A stretch of DNA of 64,000 nt from Hypomesus transpacificus. Lineage: Eukaryota > Chordata > Actinopteri > Osmeriformes > Osmeridae. A program made the translations under genes and the position numbers. Below the pieces are notes generated by a model. That model made no database searches. It was not told the origin of the DNA and saw nothing but the letters and a program-made list of their open reading frames with translations. Location: the NCBI RefSeq assembly GCF_021917145.1, contig NC_061067.1, positions 2,415,631 to 2,479,630 of the forward strand, in the 5' to 3' direction. How positions within the stretch are numbered: position 1 is the first letter of the stretch; the number at the start of each line of letters is the position of its first letter. Below, piece by piece: positions 21,543-35,197 of the stretch.

Positions 21543-24500
21543 ATGTCAAGACCAAAATCACCTCAATATCTCCACAGGTAAAAAAAGAAACGTTTATGAA
21601 AATATATTCTAAATACAAATATATAGACATAATAAATAGCATTGTGACATTGTGATGAACAGTTAATTTAGGTAACACCATTTGACATCCTAAAAGCTGT
21701 TTGCATGCACTAAGAATGCATTTCAAATGTATCTTTGTACAGAATGAGCCCCAGAAGACATGAAGGCAGAGGAGGCCGCTCTCAGCCGTTTCCATGGGAC
21801 GACCCTGACTTTGACCCCCAGAGGGTGCAGGTTGACCTCAAAAGGGTCCCCTGGAAGGAAATTCCCGAGGACCGAAGAGAACGCTTCACGGAGGACATCC
21901 ACCCTGAGGCCCGGAGAAGACCCCCTCTTTCCCCAGACCACCACCGGCCTGGACATCCTCCCAACCTCCGTCTGAAGGAGTACCACCGCAGGACCCTATC
22001 ACCGTCTCACGAGCTGGGCTACGCCCAAAGCAGGAGGCTCTCTCCGAAACACGAGCTCGACCACGAGGAAGGAGATGATCGAGGAAGAGACGGATTCAGA
22101 GAAGACTGCGGAAGGTTTGAAGGAAGGGATCCAAGTTCTCACTCTCCTCAACGTATTCCCAGGGAGAGGTTGCCTTCTGTGGCCGTGTCGCACTCGCACC
22201 ATCCCTGTGACCTCCATAGAGACCCCAACATGGGCTGGAGGAGAGAGGACCAGATCAGAGGGCAAGGGAGGTCCAGGGAACGGAGCCCGAGGGAGAGGTT
22301 TCAAGACCAAGGAAGAAGTCAGGGGAGGGACAGGGGAGGGGTAGAAATGCATGTTCCATTTGAAGACAGGCGGAGAGAGGATCTGCCAAGAGAGAAGAGC
22401 CCACACTCAGACAGGTACAGGAAGGATGAAGTAGTGACCCGTTGGTAAATTACGGACCGTATAGTCCGTGGTGTTTTGTGATCAGAGCCAAAGAAGAAGA
22501 ACTGGGAGGAAAATTCTACTTTCCTAACCGTAGTGTTATAATGACGTAACGTTTCTTCAAGATGTTTGTTGCTTGGTTTGATACACAAAATGCTTATATT
22601 TGCTCACGTCTCTAGTGCATGTTTGTACGGCTTCAATTAGTTTAGTCAGTGATATCATTTTCCTTGACCTTCTGCATTCGGCAAACTTCTTTTATCTATT
22701 AACTCAATAACTCATCACCTTAAGACATCTCTCTTATGAATGCAAATTACACATTTTCTTGAATACATCAATCGAAAACAAATATCACATTATAATACTG
22801 ACAACCTAAATGTAGTTCAGTCCCATTTTCCTGTGCCGTTGTTGAACAACTTCACCTGCTCTTATGTCAACACAGGTACGCGAGGGACTCAGAGTTTAGA
22901 GAGCGGCCCCGCTTGCTGGATCGGCCTTTAGAGGGCTTTGAAGGAGGCCCAGGGGACCACTGGGGCACCCAAGGAGGCTTTGTCAGGGAACCATGCCCCC
23001 TTATTGTGGAACATGATCATGGCATGATGACCAGTGGAGGTCCGCCACGAAGGGAACCAGCAGACGATCAGAGAAACCGAGGCCCAGGTCGTTACCGAGA
23101 CTCAGACAGGAACCTTGACTATGGTCGAGAGGACCCGCGGCATCGGGTCGGATCATCACAGGAGAGATTCAGAAAGTCCAATGTTAGAGAAGAGGGCAGA
23201 GGTCACTCCGTTCATGATGCCAGGAGAAGCCCGATTAATCCCGTTGCCAGGAGAAGCCCGATTAAACCCGTTGCCAGGAGAAACCCGATTAATCCCGTTG
23301 CCAGGAGAAGCCCGATTAATCCCGTTGCCAGGAGAAGCCCGATTAAACCCGTTGCCAGGAGAAACCCGATTAATCCCGTTGCCAGGAGAAGCCCGATTAA
23401 TCCCGTTGCCAGGAGAAGCCCGATTAATCCCGTTGCCAGGAGAAGCCCGATTCGTCACAATGAAAGGAGAAGCCCGATTAATCATGATGGCATAAGAAAC
23501 CCTGTCTACCCTGAAAGGAGTAGCCCTATGGGTGTCCAACTTGGCAGAAATGGTCCAATGGGCCACCGGGACAGAGGCAGCCAAGGACACAGGGGCCGGG
23601 GCAGTCTGGCTCAGAGGGGCAGAGGGAACCTCTCACGGGGTGGAAGGATGGAAACGGGCCCCTCTAGGAACCAGCCCCACGCACAAACGTTCCCTGGTGG
23701 GCGATCACATTCCCCTCAGGAGCACCAAAGACCGGGTTTTCGATCCAGAGATCCAGCCTGGGACGTCAATCCCAGAGATGAGGAATCTGATTGGGTGCAC
23801 CCCCCAAAAGTACCTAGGTTGGAGCCAGGCAGGCCAAGAGGAGCAGGCCGGCCACCACTAGACAGCAGGATGGGTCCTGGATTGTCAAGAGAGAGGGACC
23901 TCAACCCACGTTGGAACCCACACAAAAAAGTTGGCGACGCTAGAGTCCTCAAACCGGATGCCGTAGAAGAGGAAACGCTCACCATCAAAGTGGACATGAA
24001 CCGACCCATGGGCCAGAACAGGTAAAGTATATCCGACCTCAGCTTAAAGGGCCATGGGTGAAAGTTCATGCTACCGTTCAAGACTTCACCGTAGGACGCT
24101 ATTGGAAGATTTGGAGGCTGTTGGAAGAAAGAAACTATTTTGAAATGCCTTTATTGTCAGGGCACAATCAAAAGAAACCTTTCAAACCGATGCATTTTGG
24201 CATGAAGTCTTCATCAAGGAATCAAACAGAGCTCAGAGAACAACTGGATACAGGATTCTGTCTGCAACAGATACTCAACAAATGGATGACATTTTACAAG
24301 ACAAAAACTGGAGGTATTTTGGTATGCATGCTCAGGTGGAACATTGCACGATGAAGTCTTGGAATCCACCAACAGCACACCATCTTCATATCTCGTGGAA
24401 GGAGCAAGACATATAAGCACCCATTCCGTAACATGATCTGCAAGATGACGCTATTCAGAATCAGATGTGCATGTTGATCCTCTTTAGGAAGAGTCAATAT

Positions 24501-27500
24501 GGACATAATCGTTTGACGCATCTTTCCATATCGAAATCTATCGCAACCACCAGTGGAAGCACTGAATGGCACTGGAAAACTCCTATATCAAGGAGCCCTT
24601 TTATGAAGACCAGCCAAATGTCAGACTTCTTCCGCCTTCGAGTACATCTTATCATACACCGCTGAAGTGGAAAACATCCTACGTGGAGCAAGAGATTGGA
24701 CGAAGAGTCTGACCGCTCTGCTCGGGAAACCACACAACAATTAAGGAAAATACAGGATTTGACTACTGACTGGATGACTAAGCACAAGAGCCTGTTGGTT
24801 ACTGATCATTCACATCATCAAGAGCCACAGAAGAACCTTCATGCCAGTGGCCATGGTGGTCCACTGTGTTACGACTGTTTGGGGCATGTCTTTGGGGTAA
24901 GTTCAAGATCGACGCAATGAAATGAATTGACTAAAACGATTTGCGACACAAGGACGCGTGGAAGATCATCTGGATGACTGTCAGATAGATTACAGTTTGT
25001 GAACTGGATTCTGGGTCCATGTGAAGTGGAAGATGGCGGGTTCCCTGCTAGCAGCAAAACAAGACTGGTTAAGTACCACACAACTACTAGCTATAAGAAT
25101 ATGTTCATCAGGACGCCCAGCCTTTTTTATGTGTTCATATTTTTGTCATTTTCATATTTTATTGAACAGTGAAAGTATGTGAGAGACAGGGAAAGCGGGG
25201 AACACATTTAGATAATGGCTTGGGCTGTATTCCAATTTGCACCTCTGCGGCAAGACCTCAGCACATGCGCAAAGCGGACTTAACTGGTGAAACATCAAGG
25301 CGCTCCTTGCCTTCTGAAGAACTTGTAAATTATGAGACTTGTCCACAAATTGGAAGGAGAGAGATGAGAGATAAAGAGGATGTGTCACAACAGAAGCCAA
25401 TCAGTGGATCTTGTATGGGCAAGAGGAGCACTGACCAGTCCTTGAGGAGACCCCATCTGTTGATCCAGATTAAAAACATCCATGCGCTTTTCATGTCTGT
25501 GGAAAAACGATGAGACAGTGACATTTTCATTCTAGCAACAAAAGGCCTCATCACTGAAGCAAATTTGAGGTTCAGAAGATGGTACTCATGTCTGGTCCTG
25601 CTTGCGATCCTCACCCAGACAGGGACCAGGTTGCACACATACCTGCACTGCACCAAAACAGGCACGATCAAGGAGCACAGTCCCAAGACTTCCATCCCAT
25701 CAAGGCTGTATGAAGTAGGTTACAATGTTACTGGAGACCTGGAGCATCGTCAGGACAAACTTTAAGGAAACGACAGCAATGTGCACTCCCATGTGCTTGA
25801 CCCATGTAACTCAGTGGAAGATCATCATAATCACACACACACAGTGGGACTAGCCTGGCCACTGGATGGGGTAGAGTGGTTCTTCTGGTGCAAGATGAGA
25901 TTCCTTCCTAGGATTCATTCCTTTAGACATTTATTGAAGATTGAAAAAGAACGTGTGGTGGATGGCAGTCTGGCCGTAGAAGCTGATGGCAGCCATTTTG
26001 CTTTGTTGTAAATTGTATGAAGAGACTCTTCAAATCATGTGAAGATGTAATTTGAGGTATCACATTCAAGGCCTGTTGCAAGAGGCTCAAGTTTGCCTAG
26101 GAATTATGGGTATAGCATCGGCATGCGTTTATATGCCAACCCAAGATGTCTGAATTTGAAAAACAAGAAAAGATTTTTGTGGATCAGTGATGGCAAGCTT
26201 TCCATCCCCTGAACATTCCCCAGTAATTGCTGCATAGCAACGGATATTCAGAGGAGACTGGAACAAGCATCAGAGTGGGGATTAAACATGTTTATCCAGT
26301 GGATGAGAAGGTCCTCCGCATTGTACAATGTATTGAGCACTCGTTATAGCAAGATGCGACCACCAGAAGTGACAAGAACCACATTTAGCACAAGATGTCA
26401 GTAGAAGAGCTGACGTTAACCACAACCACGGATATTAGTTTGAAAAAAAAGCATGAACTTTCACCCTCCCTTCTAGAAACATCTTGTGCACAGCAAGGGA
26501 TGTCCGACACAGTGTGTTTTGTTGGGGGGGGGGGGGGGGGGGGTTGGGCTGCAAAACCAATAATAAATGAGTTAGCAATTTGAGTTAGCGAGTTCCCTCA
26601 ATTTCAGCACTAACGTTATACCAGCTAATGAGTCAGTTTACCCTGAGCTGGTAACCAAAGGTAAGTTTATTTGGTAAGGTATGGTACATCATTATGTGTG
26701 TTCTTATTGAAACAAAAGAATAGTAATGGCCTGTCACAATTACTCTACACGGTGACGAATGCATGGTAGGAACAAAGTCAGCTGTAATATTGTTTTGAAA
26801 TTAAGCCCATTCTCCCAATCCTGTTGATTTCCATAGCTGATTTCCCTCTTCTCCTTCCTGTAGCAAACTGTGCTACTCCTCAGAGAGACAGCTGTCTCTG
26901 GACCTGGTCAATGTCGGCCGCCAGAGACTCGACTTCCTGCCCATGATGGAACATTCTGGAACATACCGAGAGAACTCGGTGCACTCTGGAAACTTTGCCC
27001 AGGAAATCATCACACTTGTGCACAAAGTTAAGGGTTGGTACATTAAAGAGTTACCTACACACACACACACACCCACACACCAAATAACTACCTCTTAAGT
27101 CAAGACAAACAGAAATCTACTGACACCTCAGACACAGTGTACTATATGCATCCATTGTGAGCTACTGAAAAATATAAATGTTCTTTCCTCTCCAGAACAC
27201 TATTTTAGAGGAGATTGTGTAACCCTCAATGAACGCTTCTCCGTGCCCCAAAAGGGTGGTTTACGTGCAGAAGCGAAAGCCGAGGTTGAGCCAGAGAGGC
27301 CCACTCTGAACAGGTGCATCTCGTACACCTCTCATCAACCTTCACACTCTGATAGTCTGACATTGACATGGATAACTAAGAGTGACAAACCTCCAGGTGC
27401 GCGCCATCTATCCTCCATGTTCTTTCTCCTCCGTCTCCAGGCGTTTCAACATGAACAAGATGGACCCTGATGTCGAGCCTCTCTTCGACGCGGGCCACAT

Positions 27501-29321
27501 GCAGGTACAAGTCACAGCGTCACGCGAACAGACTGCAGAATCCAGTCGCCAAACATTTGTAACCATCTGTGCGTAATGGGCATAGGTCAGTGGCAGGGCA
27601 TTTGACTGGTTCAAAGCATCTATTAAAGGATTACATGACCTGAATAAATGCCGTATATCTCCTTACATCTCCAGTACTGTACTGCTCCACTGCAGAGATG
27701 TGCACCTTGCTCAGATGCAACCACTATTGTGTCTGTGTAGGCCCTACACCGTAGGGGGTTTAAATGGGTGGATGGATCTTAGCATTTTACATGCACATAT
27801 GGCGTACATGGGACATGTGTAATGATCGTTTTCGATGATCGACACTCTTATTGCTTTGTGGGATGATGGGTGAACAGATGCATCATCTGATTGATAGTGT
27901 GTGTGTTTGAAAGGCCGCTCCTAGGCAGCGTGTGGTGAGTGACCCTGGGGACCTGAGGCACGACCTGGAGAGGAGGAGACAGGAGAGGCTGGAGGGAGTG
28001 AAGGTCACCATCCCTGGTGGTGGCCTCTCACAGCGCCCCCTAGAGCCCAGCAGGTAACAATGCACACTGGAAAACTATACAATTATAATTATTATATAAT
28101 TGATTATTATATAATGATTCATATATGCATGTTTTATCCACACGTGTCTTCCACAGCGAGCTGAATGAGCCTGATGAGGGGATGGACCTGGATGAGGAAG
28201 ATGAGGGGTTCTCAGGCTGGCGTGGAGACGCTGGACAGGGGAACAGATGGGATGGACACATGCTGAGAGACGTGGGGGTTAGAAAAAGATTATGAATTCA
28301 CTCAAACTGGAATAACATCTTGAACTGTGTGAAAAACAGTGGATGTGAGGGTGGCCCGGTAGCTCACTGCATAAGTGCGCATACCATGTAGGCCAGGGGT
28401 GTCCAATCCTGGTCCTCGAGGGTCACTGTCCTTCATGTTTCAGATGTCCCTGCTCCAGCCCACCTGATTCAAATGAATGGTCATTACCCGGCTTCCACAG
28501 AGCTTGATAACGACCCGTTCATTTGAATCAAATGTGCTGGAGCGACAAAAACATCTAAAACATGCAGGACAGTGGCCCTCGAGGACCAGGGTTGGCCACC
28601 CCTGATGTAGGCTGAGGCCTTACTGCAGCAACCTGGGTTTAAAACTGGCCTGGACCTTTTGCTGCATGTCTTTCCCCTCTCTCTCTCCCTGCCTTAAAAA
28701 CTGTCCAATAAAGCAGGAAAATGTAAAAGAGATATCTTAAAAGGTTTTCCTCCATCTAGCATCAGAGGAAAGGAGGCCCGTTCCGACCCAACACAGGTGC
28801 CCAGCGGAGAAGCAACCGACCACCAAATCGCAACCGTCCTGGACCAATGAGGCGACAGAACCGCAACGTCGACGGTTAGTGCTGCTCAGTCACACACACA
28901 AGAATATATACATGTGCATTCACGTATGTAAGTGCCTCAGTTTCAGCCTGCTTACATTTTCGTGGTTTGTAGCTATTAACACATGTACTTGTGTATATAT
29001 AGTCCTGTTATGTTTCGCGCTGGCCCTGTGATGTAAAAGTGATTTCTCTTTCCTGCCTCCTGTCTTGGGAGTTGGCTGGTACTCGGTGAATCAGATTTAG
29101 TCTTGGCCGCTGTGTCACTGTGTGCAACCCACACCTGACCGTGGGACCTTTGCCCTCGGAAGGGTATTCCTGCGGTATCTTAATAATATCTCAGCCAATC
29201 CAATCATCTGTTGTCCTTCTCTGGCCAATCCGCTCACCTCGCTTGCCCTCCAACTGTGAGTACAGTTAGAGCCATAGCCGGCCTCTGACCTATTTGATCT
29301 CTTTCAGGTGTCAACTGGTGA
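21543..29321 (+). CDS. bclaf3: BCLAF1 and THRAP3 family member 3
   Basis: Ten coding exons keep phase: 21543-21577, 21743-22444, 22876-24021, 26864-27033, 27196-27313, 27441-27504, 27914-28053, 28157-28277, 28760-28874 and 29308-29321 (about 874 residues; human is near 710). The N-terminal half is low-complexity and rich in Arg, Asp, Pro and SP dipeptides, as in this nuclear RNA-processing-associated family. The diagnostic part is conserved: LTIKVDMNRP, SSERQLSLDLVNVGR, GNFAQEIITLVHKVKEHYF, VTLNERFSVPQ and DPGDLRHDLERRRQERLEGV all have close counterparts in human BCLAF3. The molecular role of BCLAF3 is poorly known. Its position after map7d2 matches human Xp22. Exon 2 could instead end at GACAG|gtacag near 22414, also in phase. 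The exon 8 donor is GGG|gttaga or GAC|gtgggg. Confidence 0.92.
23221..23490 (+). repeat. 27-bp in-frame coding minisatellite in bclaf3 exon 3
   Basis: About ten copies of a 27-bp unit encode the nonapeptide RSPINPVAR with variants RSPIKPVAR and RNPINPVAR. The variants follow one another in an ordered triplet that is itself repeated, giving an 81-bp higher-order period. The last copies degrade to RSPIRHNER and RSPINHDG. The repeat stays in frame throughout. Confidence 0.95.
24022..26863. other. Large bclaf3 intron 3 with unidentified content
   Basis: The intron is about 2.8 kb, the longest in the gene. The + strand is rich in GAAG/AAGA words and has several open stretches of 60-114 codons in different frames. 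None matches a family I recognise, and no terminal repeats were found. A poly-G run sits near 26524-26542. It may be an old insertion or a non-coding transcript. Confidence 0.4.
28386..28612. mobile_element. hAT-type palindromic MITE with 8-bp target duplication
   Basis: The element body is 28394-28604. Its ends are CAGGGGTGTCC and GGCCACCCCTG, near-perfect terminal inverted repeats. It is flanked by an exact 8-bp direct repeat ATGTAGGC at 28386-28393 and 28605-28612. Eight-base duplications and CAG-type termini are hallmarks of hAT transposons. It lies in the intron between bclaf3 coding exons 8 and 9. There is no transposase, so it is non-autonomous. Confidence 0.9.
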
Positions 29322-29771
29322 TTGGTGTTTTAAGATGGATCACACCGTGAACACTGCTGACGGACTGAGAGGACTCATCCAGCCAATCCGACGCATTAGG
29401 TAACACCAATAATCAAAATGACTAGGGTTTACTGTTGGCCTTTCTACCAGACTTCAGTCGGGGTGACCCTTTTTCATTTAGTTTTAGTTCAGGTCAGTCT
29501 TGATGCCTTAATGTGAAAGAAATGAACTTCATAATTTCCCCTGGCAGTTACATGTAGTATTTTGTCATAAATGCTGCTTATCTTTTGTTGTAACATTTTT
29601 GTTTAAAGAAGAAAACGTTGTGGCACTGTGTCATTTCCTAGCACTGTTGTTTGCAGTTGATGGTTAATCTCCTGTATTTTAGCTGTGATGCCAGCTTGGC
29701 TGACATCTTTGTTTGACCCGTTTGGTTTTCTTTGGCAGATGTTCCATAGTCTGCATATGAGATGTCTATTC

Positions 29772-29777
29772 AATAAA
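29772..29777 (+). terminator. bclaf3 polyadenylation signal (AATAAA)
   Basis: AATAAA lies 450 bp after the bclaf3 stop codon, in TTCAATAAAATAAATTAC. It is the first strong signal downstream. Confidence 0.6.
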
Positions 29778-29799
29778 ATAAATTACATTTCTCAAATGA

Positions 29800-31458
29800 C
29801 ACGTGACGATTTTTTGCATTGTATCTGGCATTTTAAGTGCATTTGCGATCCCAGTACATAACATTCTGAGATTATTTTTGCAATGAGTATTGTGAGGGAC
29901 AGCCATGTGAAGCCAAGTGTGACACTGGTCTACTAACCGCTGTGCTGTGAAGCAGGACAGATCTTTCCTATGCGTGTCAGGGGGAGTGGTAGGAATCACA
30001 CAGCGGCTGTCAAAAAGAAGAGTTCTTTAATCAGGACTCCGGAAATACAAAAACAAGAAATCCAGTCTGGGAAAATAAAACTAAAATATGTAGTCGCTCA
30101 AGGCTAACCCCAAAACAAGGGTAAACAAACTGTATACTCCAGGATACAGTTTGCAGGTTTGAATGGAGAGACCAACAGTTCAACAGGTGAAAAGGATAAA
30201 AGTAATCAGGTCATAATCAGCTACTGTGACTACACACACACACACATACACACACACACACACACAGAGATTGGGAAGGAGGATTAACCTGGAGTCATGA
30301 CAACGTTGTGTTAGGACCAGGCCGGCACACTTAGAAACCTGTCAGGTCACTGCAGGGCAGAAGCAATCTGACTAAACCACCAGCTGGCCTGTTAGAAGAC
30401 CTTAGCAGATTGAGAATCTAGTCACCTTGGTGACCATGAAGAGTCCCTGTAACTGATGCTATACAGGGAGCTTTGATGTGTACTGTGCAAGATGTCTGTA
30501 TATGGATGTATTTAAGCAGTCGTTAACAATATTTAAAATATAAGAGTCCTAAAGAAAAAGGGCCAGTTAGTTCCTACATTAGAGATGCCATAGGGAAAGT
30601 GTTTTTGTTAAATCATCTGTTGGCCTTACAAGCATGCTGATCCTACCTGGACTTAAAAAACATTTCAGAGTTTTGAGATGATTTGAGAGTTACTTCTGGT
30701 GCTTATGAAAGGGACAAACAAACATGCAGGCAATCATGAACACATGGTGCATTTATTTTATAAACAAAATAAGGTAGAAATACAAAAATGCTTACAAAAA
30801 ATCTGCACTGCAATACTGTCGTGAATTCAAAACATAGTTTCGAAGAAGGACCACTTTCAAGCTTTTACGCTGCTCTGTTTGATCCCGATTACAACATCAG
30901 TTTTATGAACTACAAACCAAAATCTTTATTATTTCAGTCATAAGTGATTATAGCTTCTGAAAGCACCTAGTCAAACGTCATAGCAGCTCCACCAAACAAC
31001 ATAAGGCACAGAGTGAGAAAAAGAAGAATCTCACTATGACAAAGTCCCATGTGACATAATCCCAACAGGGCAGCAGTGTTGATCATCTAAATCGTTATCT
31101 CTTTTTTCCAGGCAGCATGGTTGTCACCATATCTATGGTTGTCACTGCCCATGTGAAGAAGCTTGACCTGGCCAGTTCTTATGTCCATTCTCAAGGAAGT
31201 GTTTTCTATGATGGGGCTTTTCCTGCTAAAGAAAATAACACTTTTGTTCACTTGTACATTATCAGAAGTTTCTATGTTTTTCGTGGTTCCATCCTGCAAT
31301 GTACTGATTCCAGATTCAGTGTCCTCAGCAGTCTTCACTGTGTAGCCCCTGGATCTCTGAGTATGAATGGGAGACTCCGTAGGAATTAGTTTTGGGCCTT
31401 GTGATGGTAAATCTCTACTGGCTGTGTGTGTGTGTGTGTGTGAGACAGAACTCAAAGG
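29800..31458. other. Convergent intergenic region and liph 3' UTR
   Basis: bclaf3 (+) and liph (-) converge here. No coding gene is seen. The part nearest liph is probably its 3' UTR; on the - strand an AATAAA is present at 30752-30757 (TTTATT on +). The stretch 29985-30300, with a CA tract at 30232-30266, looks like a dispersed repeat, but its family was not identified. Confidence 0.5.
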
Positions 31459-31949
31459 TCAGAGCCGAGGGTCGCAGGGCAGTGGACGGAACGACACCTC
31501 CATGTTCTCTTCCAAGATGATGTCATAGCGACACATTGATGGTCTGAGGGGAGGAGAGAGATTTGTGAGTAAACACTGTAGCCTTTAATGTTTGTGTAGT
31601 CCCTGTGTGTGTTTGTGTGTGTGTGTGCGTGCGTGCGTGTGTCTCACCTGTCAGGGCGATCCAGGGGTGAGAGACGGATGCGCAGGAGGCGGAATTTGTA
31701 GCGAGGGCCGATCACGTTGCCGGTAGCGATGCGCAGGGAGATCTTCTGAACAGGCTGCAGGTCCTCGTCGAACTGGGCCAGCAGACGGGTGGACGTGTAC
31801 TGCTCCAGCCTGAACAGCTTACTGAACACAGCAGAGAGGGGAGTTTGTACCCGGGAGGAGGAGGGAGAGACAGGATAAACAGGAGGATGTATGTAGTGGG
31901 GGAGAAGGAGAGTGTGTGACAGATGGACAGACTGGGAGTGAGAGAAAGT

Positions 31950-31994
<45 letters not shown>

Positions 31995-32790
31995 GGGGAG
32001 AGAGAGAATGTGACAGAGGGAGAGGGAGGGAGAGACTTGGAGAGACAGAAAGAGAATAAGGAGAGAGAGGGGGAGACTGGGGGAGAGTCAGTGTGGGACT
32101 CACTGGTCGATGCGGGCCTCTGTGAAGTTCCTCCCGCTGTGGATTCTGAGGATGATGACCCCCCAGCGAAGGTACTGGTTCCAGGTCACCATGTCAACCC
32201 TGTAGCTCGCCTCTGCACACACAGGACACAGGTGCTATTACACACACCTGCCTGGATCTTACACCATTTAGGTTAGTGGTCAGAAGTAAGAGATTGGAAG
32301 GGGCTGGAGGAAGAGAGAGTAAGACTCACTGCTATAGGGTAATGTGGCTGTAGTGCTGAAGTAAGCCTTGGTCTGGCCCAATCGTAGCAGGGTATCTCTC
32401 CATCTGCTGACATCATAACCTGTGAGAGTAGAGGTTGAGGAACTAAGCGCTTGCATGTGCTACAAATATACACACAAAAAAAGAAGACATGAAAATCGGA
32501 AGTGCAGTGTGTTGAGAACGTTTTTGTTTATATTTAGTCATTTCATTTCCTTATTTCTTAAAGCATTTTCACATAGTCACGTCAAGCACACACCTAGCTG
32601 TGGGCAAGGGTGGGGCTTAAACGCTTCACACTGCAGGCACCTCCCATCCAGGAAGTCAGAGTAGGATGTGCAGGGGTAGCCTGTGAGGTTGCAGGTGCGG
32701 TTGAGAGCGCACAGGAACAGGAACATTGACCGCTGGTGGTCACACACAAAATAAGACTTTCCTAGGGGAAAAAGGGGAGCAGCGAGTGAG

Positions 32791-32829
<39 letters not shown>

Positions 32830-35114
32830 ATTCACCAGAGAAGATGGTCTTAGGACAGCCAGGCTGATCTGCACCTCCATTGGCGTAGTAGTCGATGTGG
32901 CCGTGAGCCCCACTGAGTCCAAACGCTGTGTCAACAAACAGTACAGAGCCAGGTCACTCCACACCAGTGCATTTTATACACATTTCAGATGAACAACCTT
33001 GAAGTACAGCTTGTTTACACACTTAATAATACACAGACAAAATAGTCCACACACACACACAGTGCTCACAGTTCATGTCGGTGTGGAGGACGTCTACAAA
33101 CATGGCGTCGGAGGGGTCCAGTCTCTCGTCGGGCTGCGCTCCAGTGAACATGGGTCCTGCTGGGTCCAGACCTGAGGGAGGGAGGGAGTTGTTTCTTCTC
33201 CATACCTCATTGGATGTTTGTATTGTGTATTGTATTGTCTCTCTGTCTATTTGTATGAATGAAAAAAAAAATATTTCCCACCTGTGATGCGGCCAATCTT
33301 TCCCTTCAGGTTGGCTCCTACGTACCCCGCCAGGTGCGCTCCCAGACTAACACCAACCAGGTGCACCGAGTCCAGCGACGCCCCCTCCTCCTGAACACAC
33401 ACACACAGCCCATGAACACCCTCAGGTCAGCCTCGTAGACTCGTGCCCACAAACACACCCTCACACCCACTCAAACACACCCTCTCCTCCTCTCCCCACC
33501 CACCTGCATGTTGAGGATGAAGCCCGTAAGGTTGTTGGCAGCCTGGCGGGTGTTCGCCACGGCGGTGAAGTAGTTGAGGTTGGCGGCACCTCGGTTCCAG
33601 TCCACCACCACCACGTTCATATCCTCCTGCTCCGCCAGCAGGTGCACAATGTGATCCACCCAGATAGGGGGTGCTCCGGTGGGCCGGTAGCCGTGGATGA
33701 CGAAGGCGGTGGGCAGGGAGAGGTTGAGGAAGGGCTGGGAGGACAGGTGGTGGTGGCTGAGCTCCCGGCCACAGTAGAGGTTGGACCGGGTGTAGAGGAG
33801 CAGGCGCACGTCCAGGATGGTGCCAATGAACGACTCGTGGAAGTACAGGTCTGTGAAGTTGTCACAGGGTTCGCCCCTCCCACTCTCCTGACCTGGAGGG
33901 AAGGGAGGAGAGGGTTCATTTGTGTGCGTGCGTGCGTGGTTGTAAAGTTTGATCTTTCAGTATTTCATTGTAAGGTAAAACTATGTTGGACTCCAGAATT
34001 TATTGTGTCTGTCAGTGTTCAGAGTAGAGGAACAGGTCAATGTCCTTTAACATGAATACCATCATTTACCAAAAGTCAAGATGGACTCTCATTCATTGCA
34101 CGTGATTGACAAAAAACACTTGTATAACCAGGCAGGCAGGCTGGCCAGTTTTTTTTTTTACAAATTATGTCAAATATTAAAAGCTTTCAAGCACTTAAAA
34201 CGACGCAAAACGGGACACAAAGGATGGGAGATGTGAAAGGGTAAGATCGTTTATTTTGCGATGGCCTTTCTTCTAACATCACGAGTCTCAACCATCTTCT
34301 AAACTGTAACTTGCTCAAATTGAGATGGAAAGTGGATGCATTTGTCTAAGACTTTAGCTTTTTACCCAGACTTGCGAGATAAAGGAGTTCATTAGACAGG
34401 TTTGTGCTGTTTTCTATTAAGGTGCGTATCGTTGTGTTTCCTATTGCCGTCTGTGTTGTCACAGACGGCAAAAGACACAGTTGGCCAGCAGGTTGTGGGG
34501 TATTAGCTTATAGGAAATATCGTACTGTCTCAGGCAGTCTGTCGCTGACTCATCAACGCGACAAACGTTCGCGGTTACATGTCAGCCTTGGCGTTTGCGC
34601 TGCATGCGTAGCATCGGCTTCGGAGCTGCGCATAGGCTTCAGACTCGCTGGCTTTAGAGGTGATCAATGCTCTGTAATTAGCGCTCACAACCCTCAACCG
34701 CTCTCAATTGGATCATGCTGCTATAAAAAAAGAAGCTCATCCCATCATGCTCCGTCCCTGCCCCAATCACAAGTGGTGATTAGCGCTTATGGTTGTCAGT
34801 CACACTGGGTGGTTGGGGGGATCAATCCCCCCCACCCCCGTTTACCTGTGTGTGTTTACATGTATTGTGTGTGAACATGAGTGTGTTTGTCTGTAAGTCC
34901 ACGCAGAAAGCTATACGTTTGGAATACAACGTACAAAAGCGGCCTTAAGTAGAAGCAGATGTGAGAACATTCATGATGTTTCTGTGCTTCTTTGGGCTTT
35001 CTGCAGTTATACACACAAACTTACTGGCATAAGATTGCTATCACTTCAGTTCAGACATTGAACGGAAACAAGTGAACTTTAATAATGTTTCCTGTCCTGA
35101 AACCCCAGATGACT

Positions 35115-35197
<83 letters not shown>

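Noticed and set aside
23156-23590. Minus-strand frame with repeated GNGINRASP
   Set aside because: It mirrors the in-frame coding minisatellite of bclaf3 on + and has no independent support.
30000-30300. Same repeat family as 62398-62720
   Set aside because: Both have a similar AAAAAC and GGGA(A)-rich look, but no convincing shared phrase was found by eye, so no family link is claimed.
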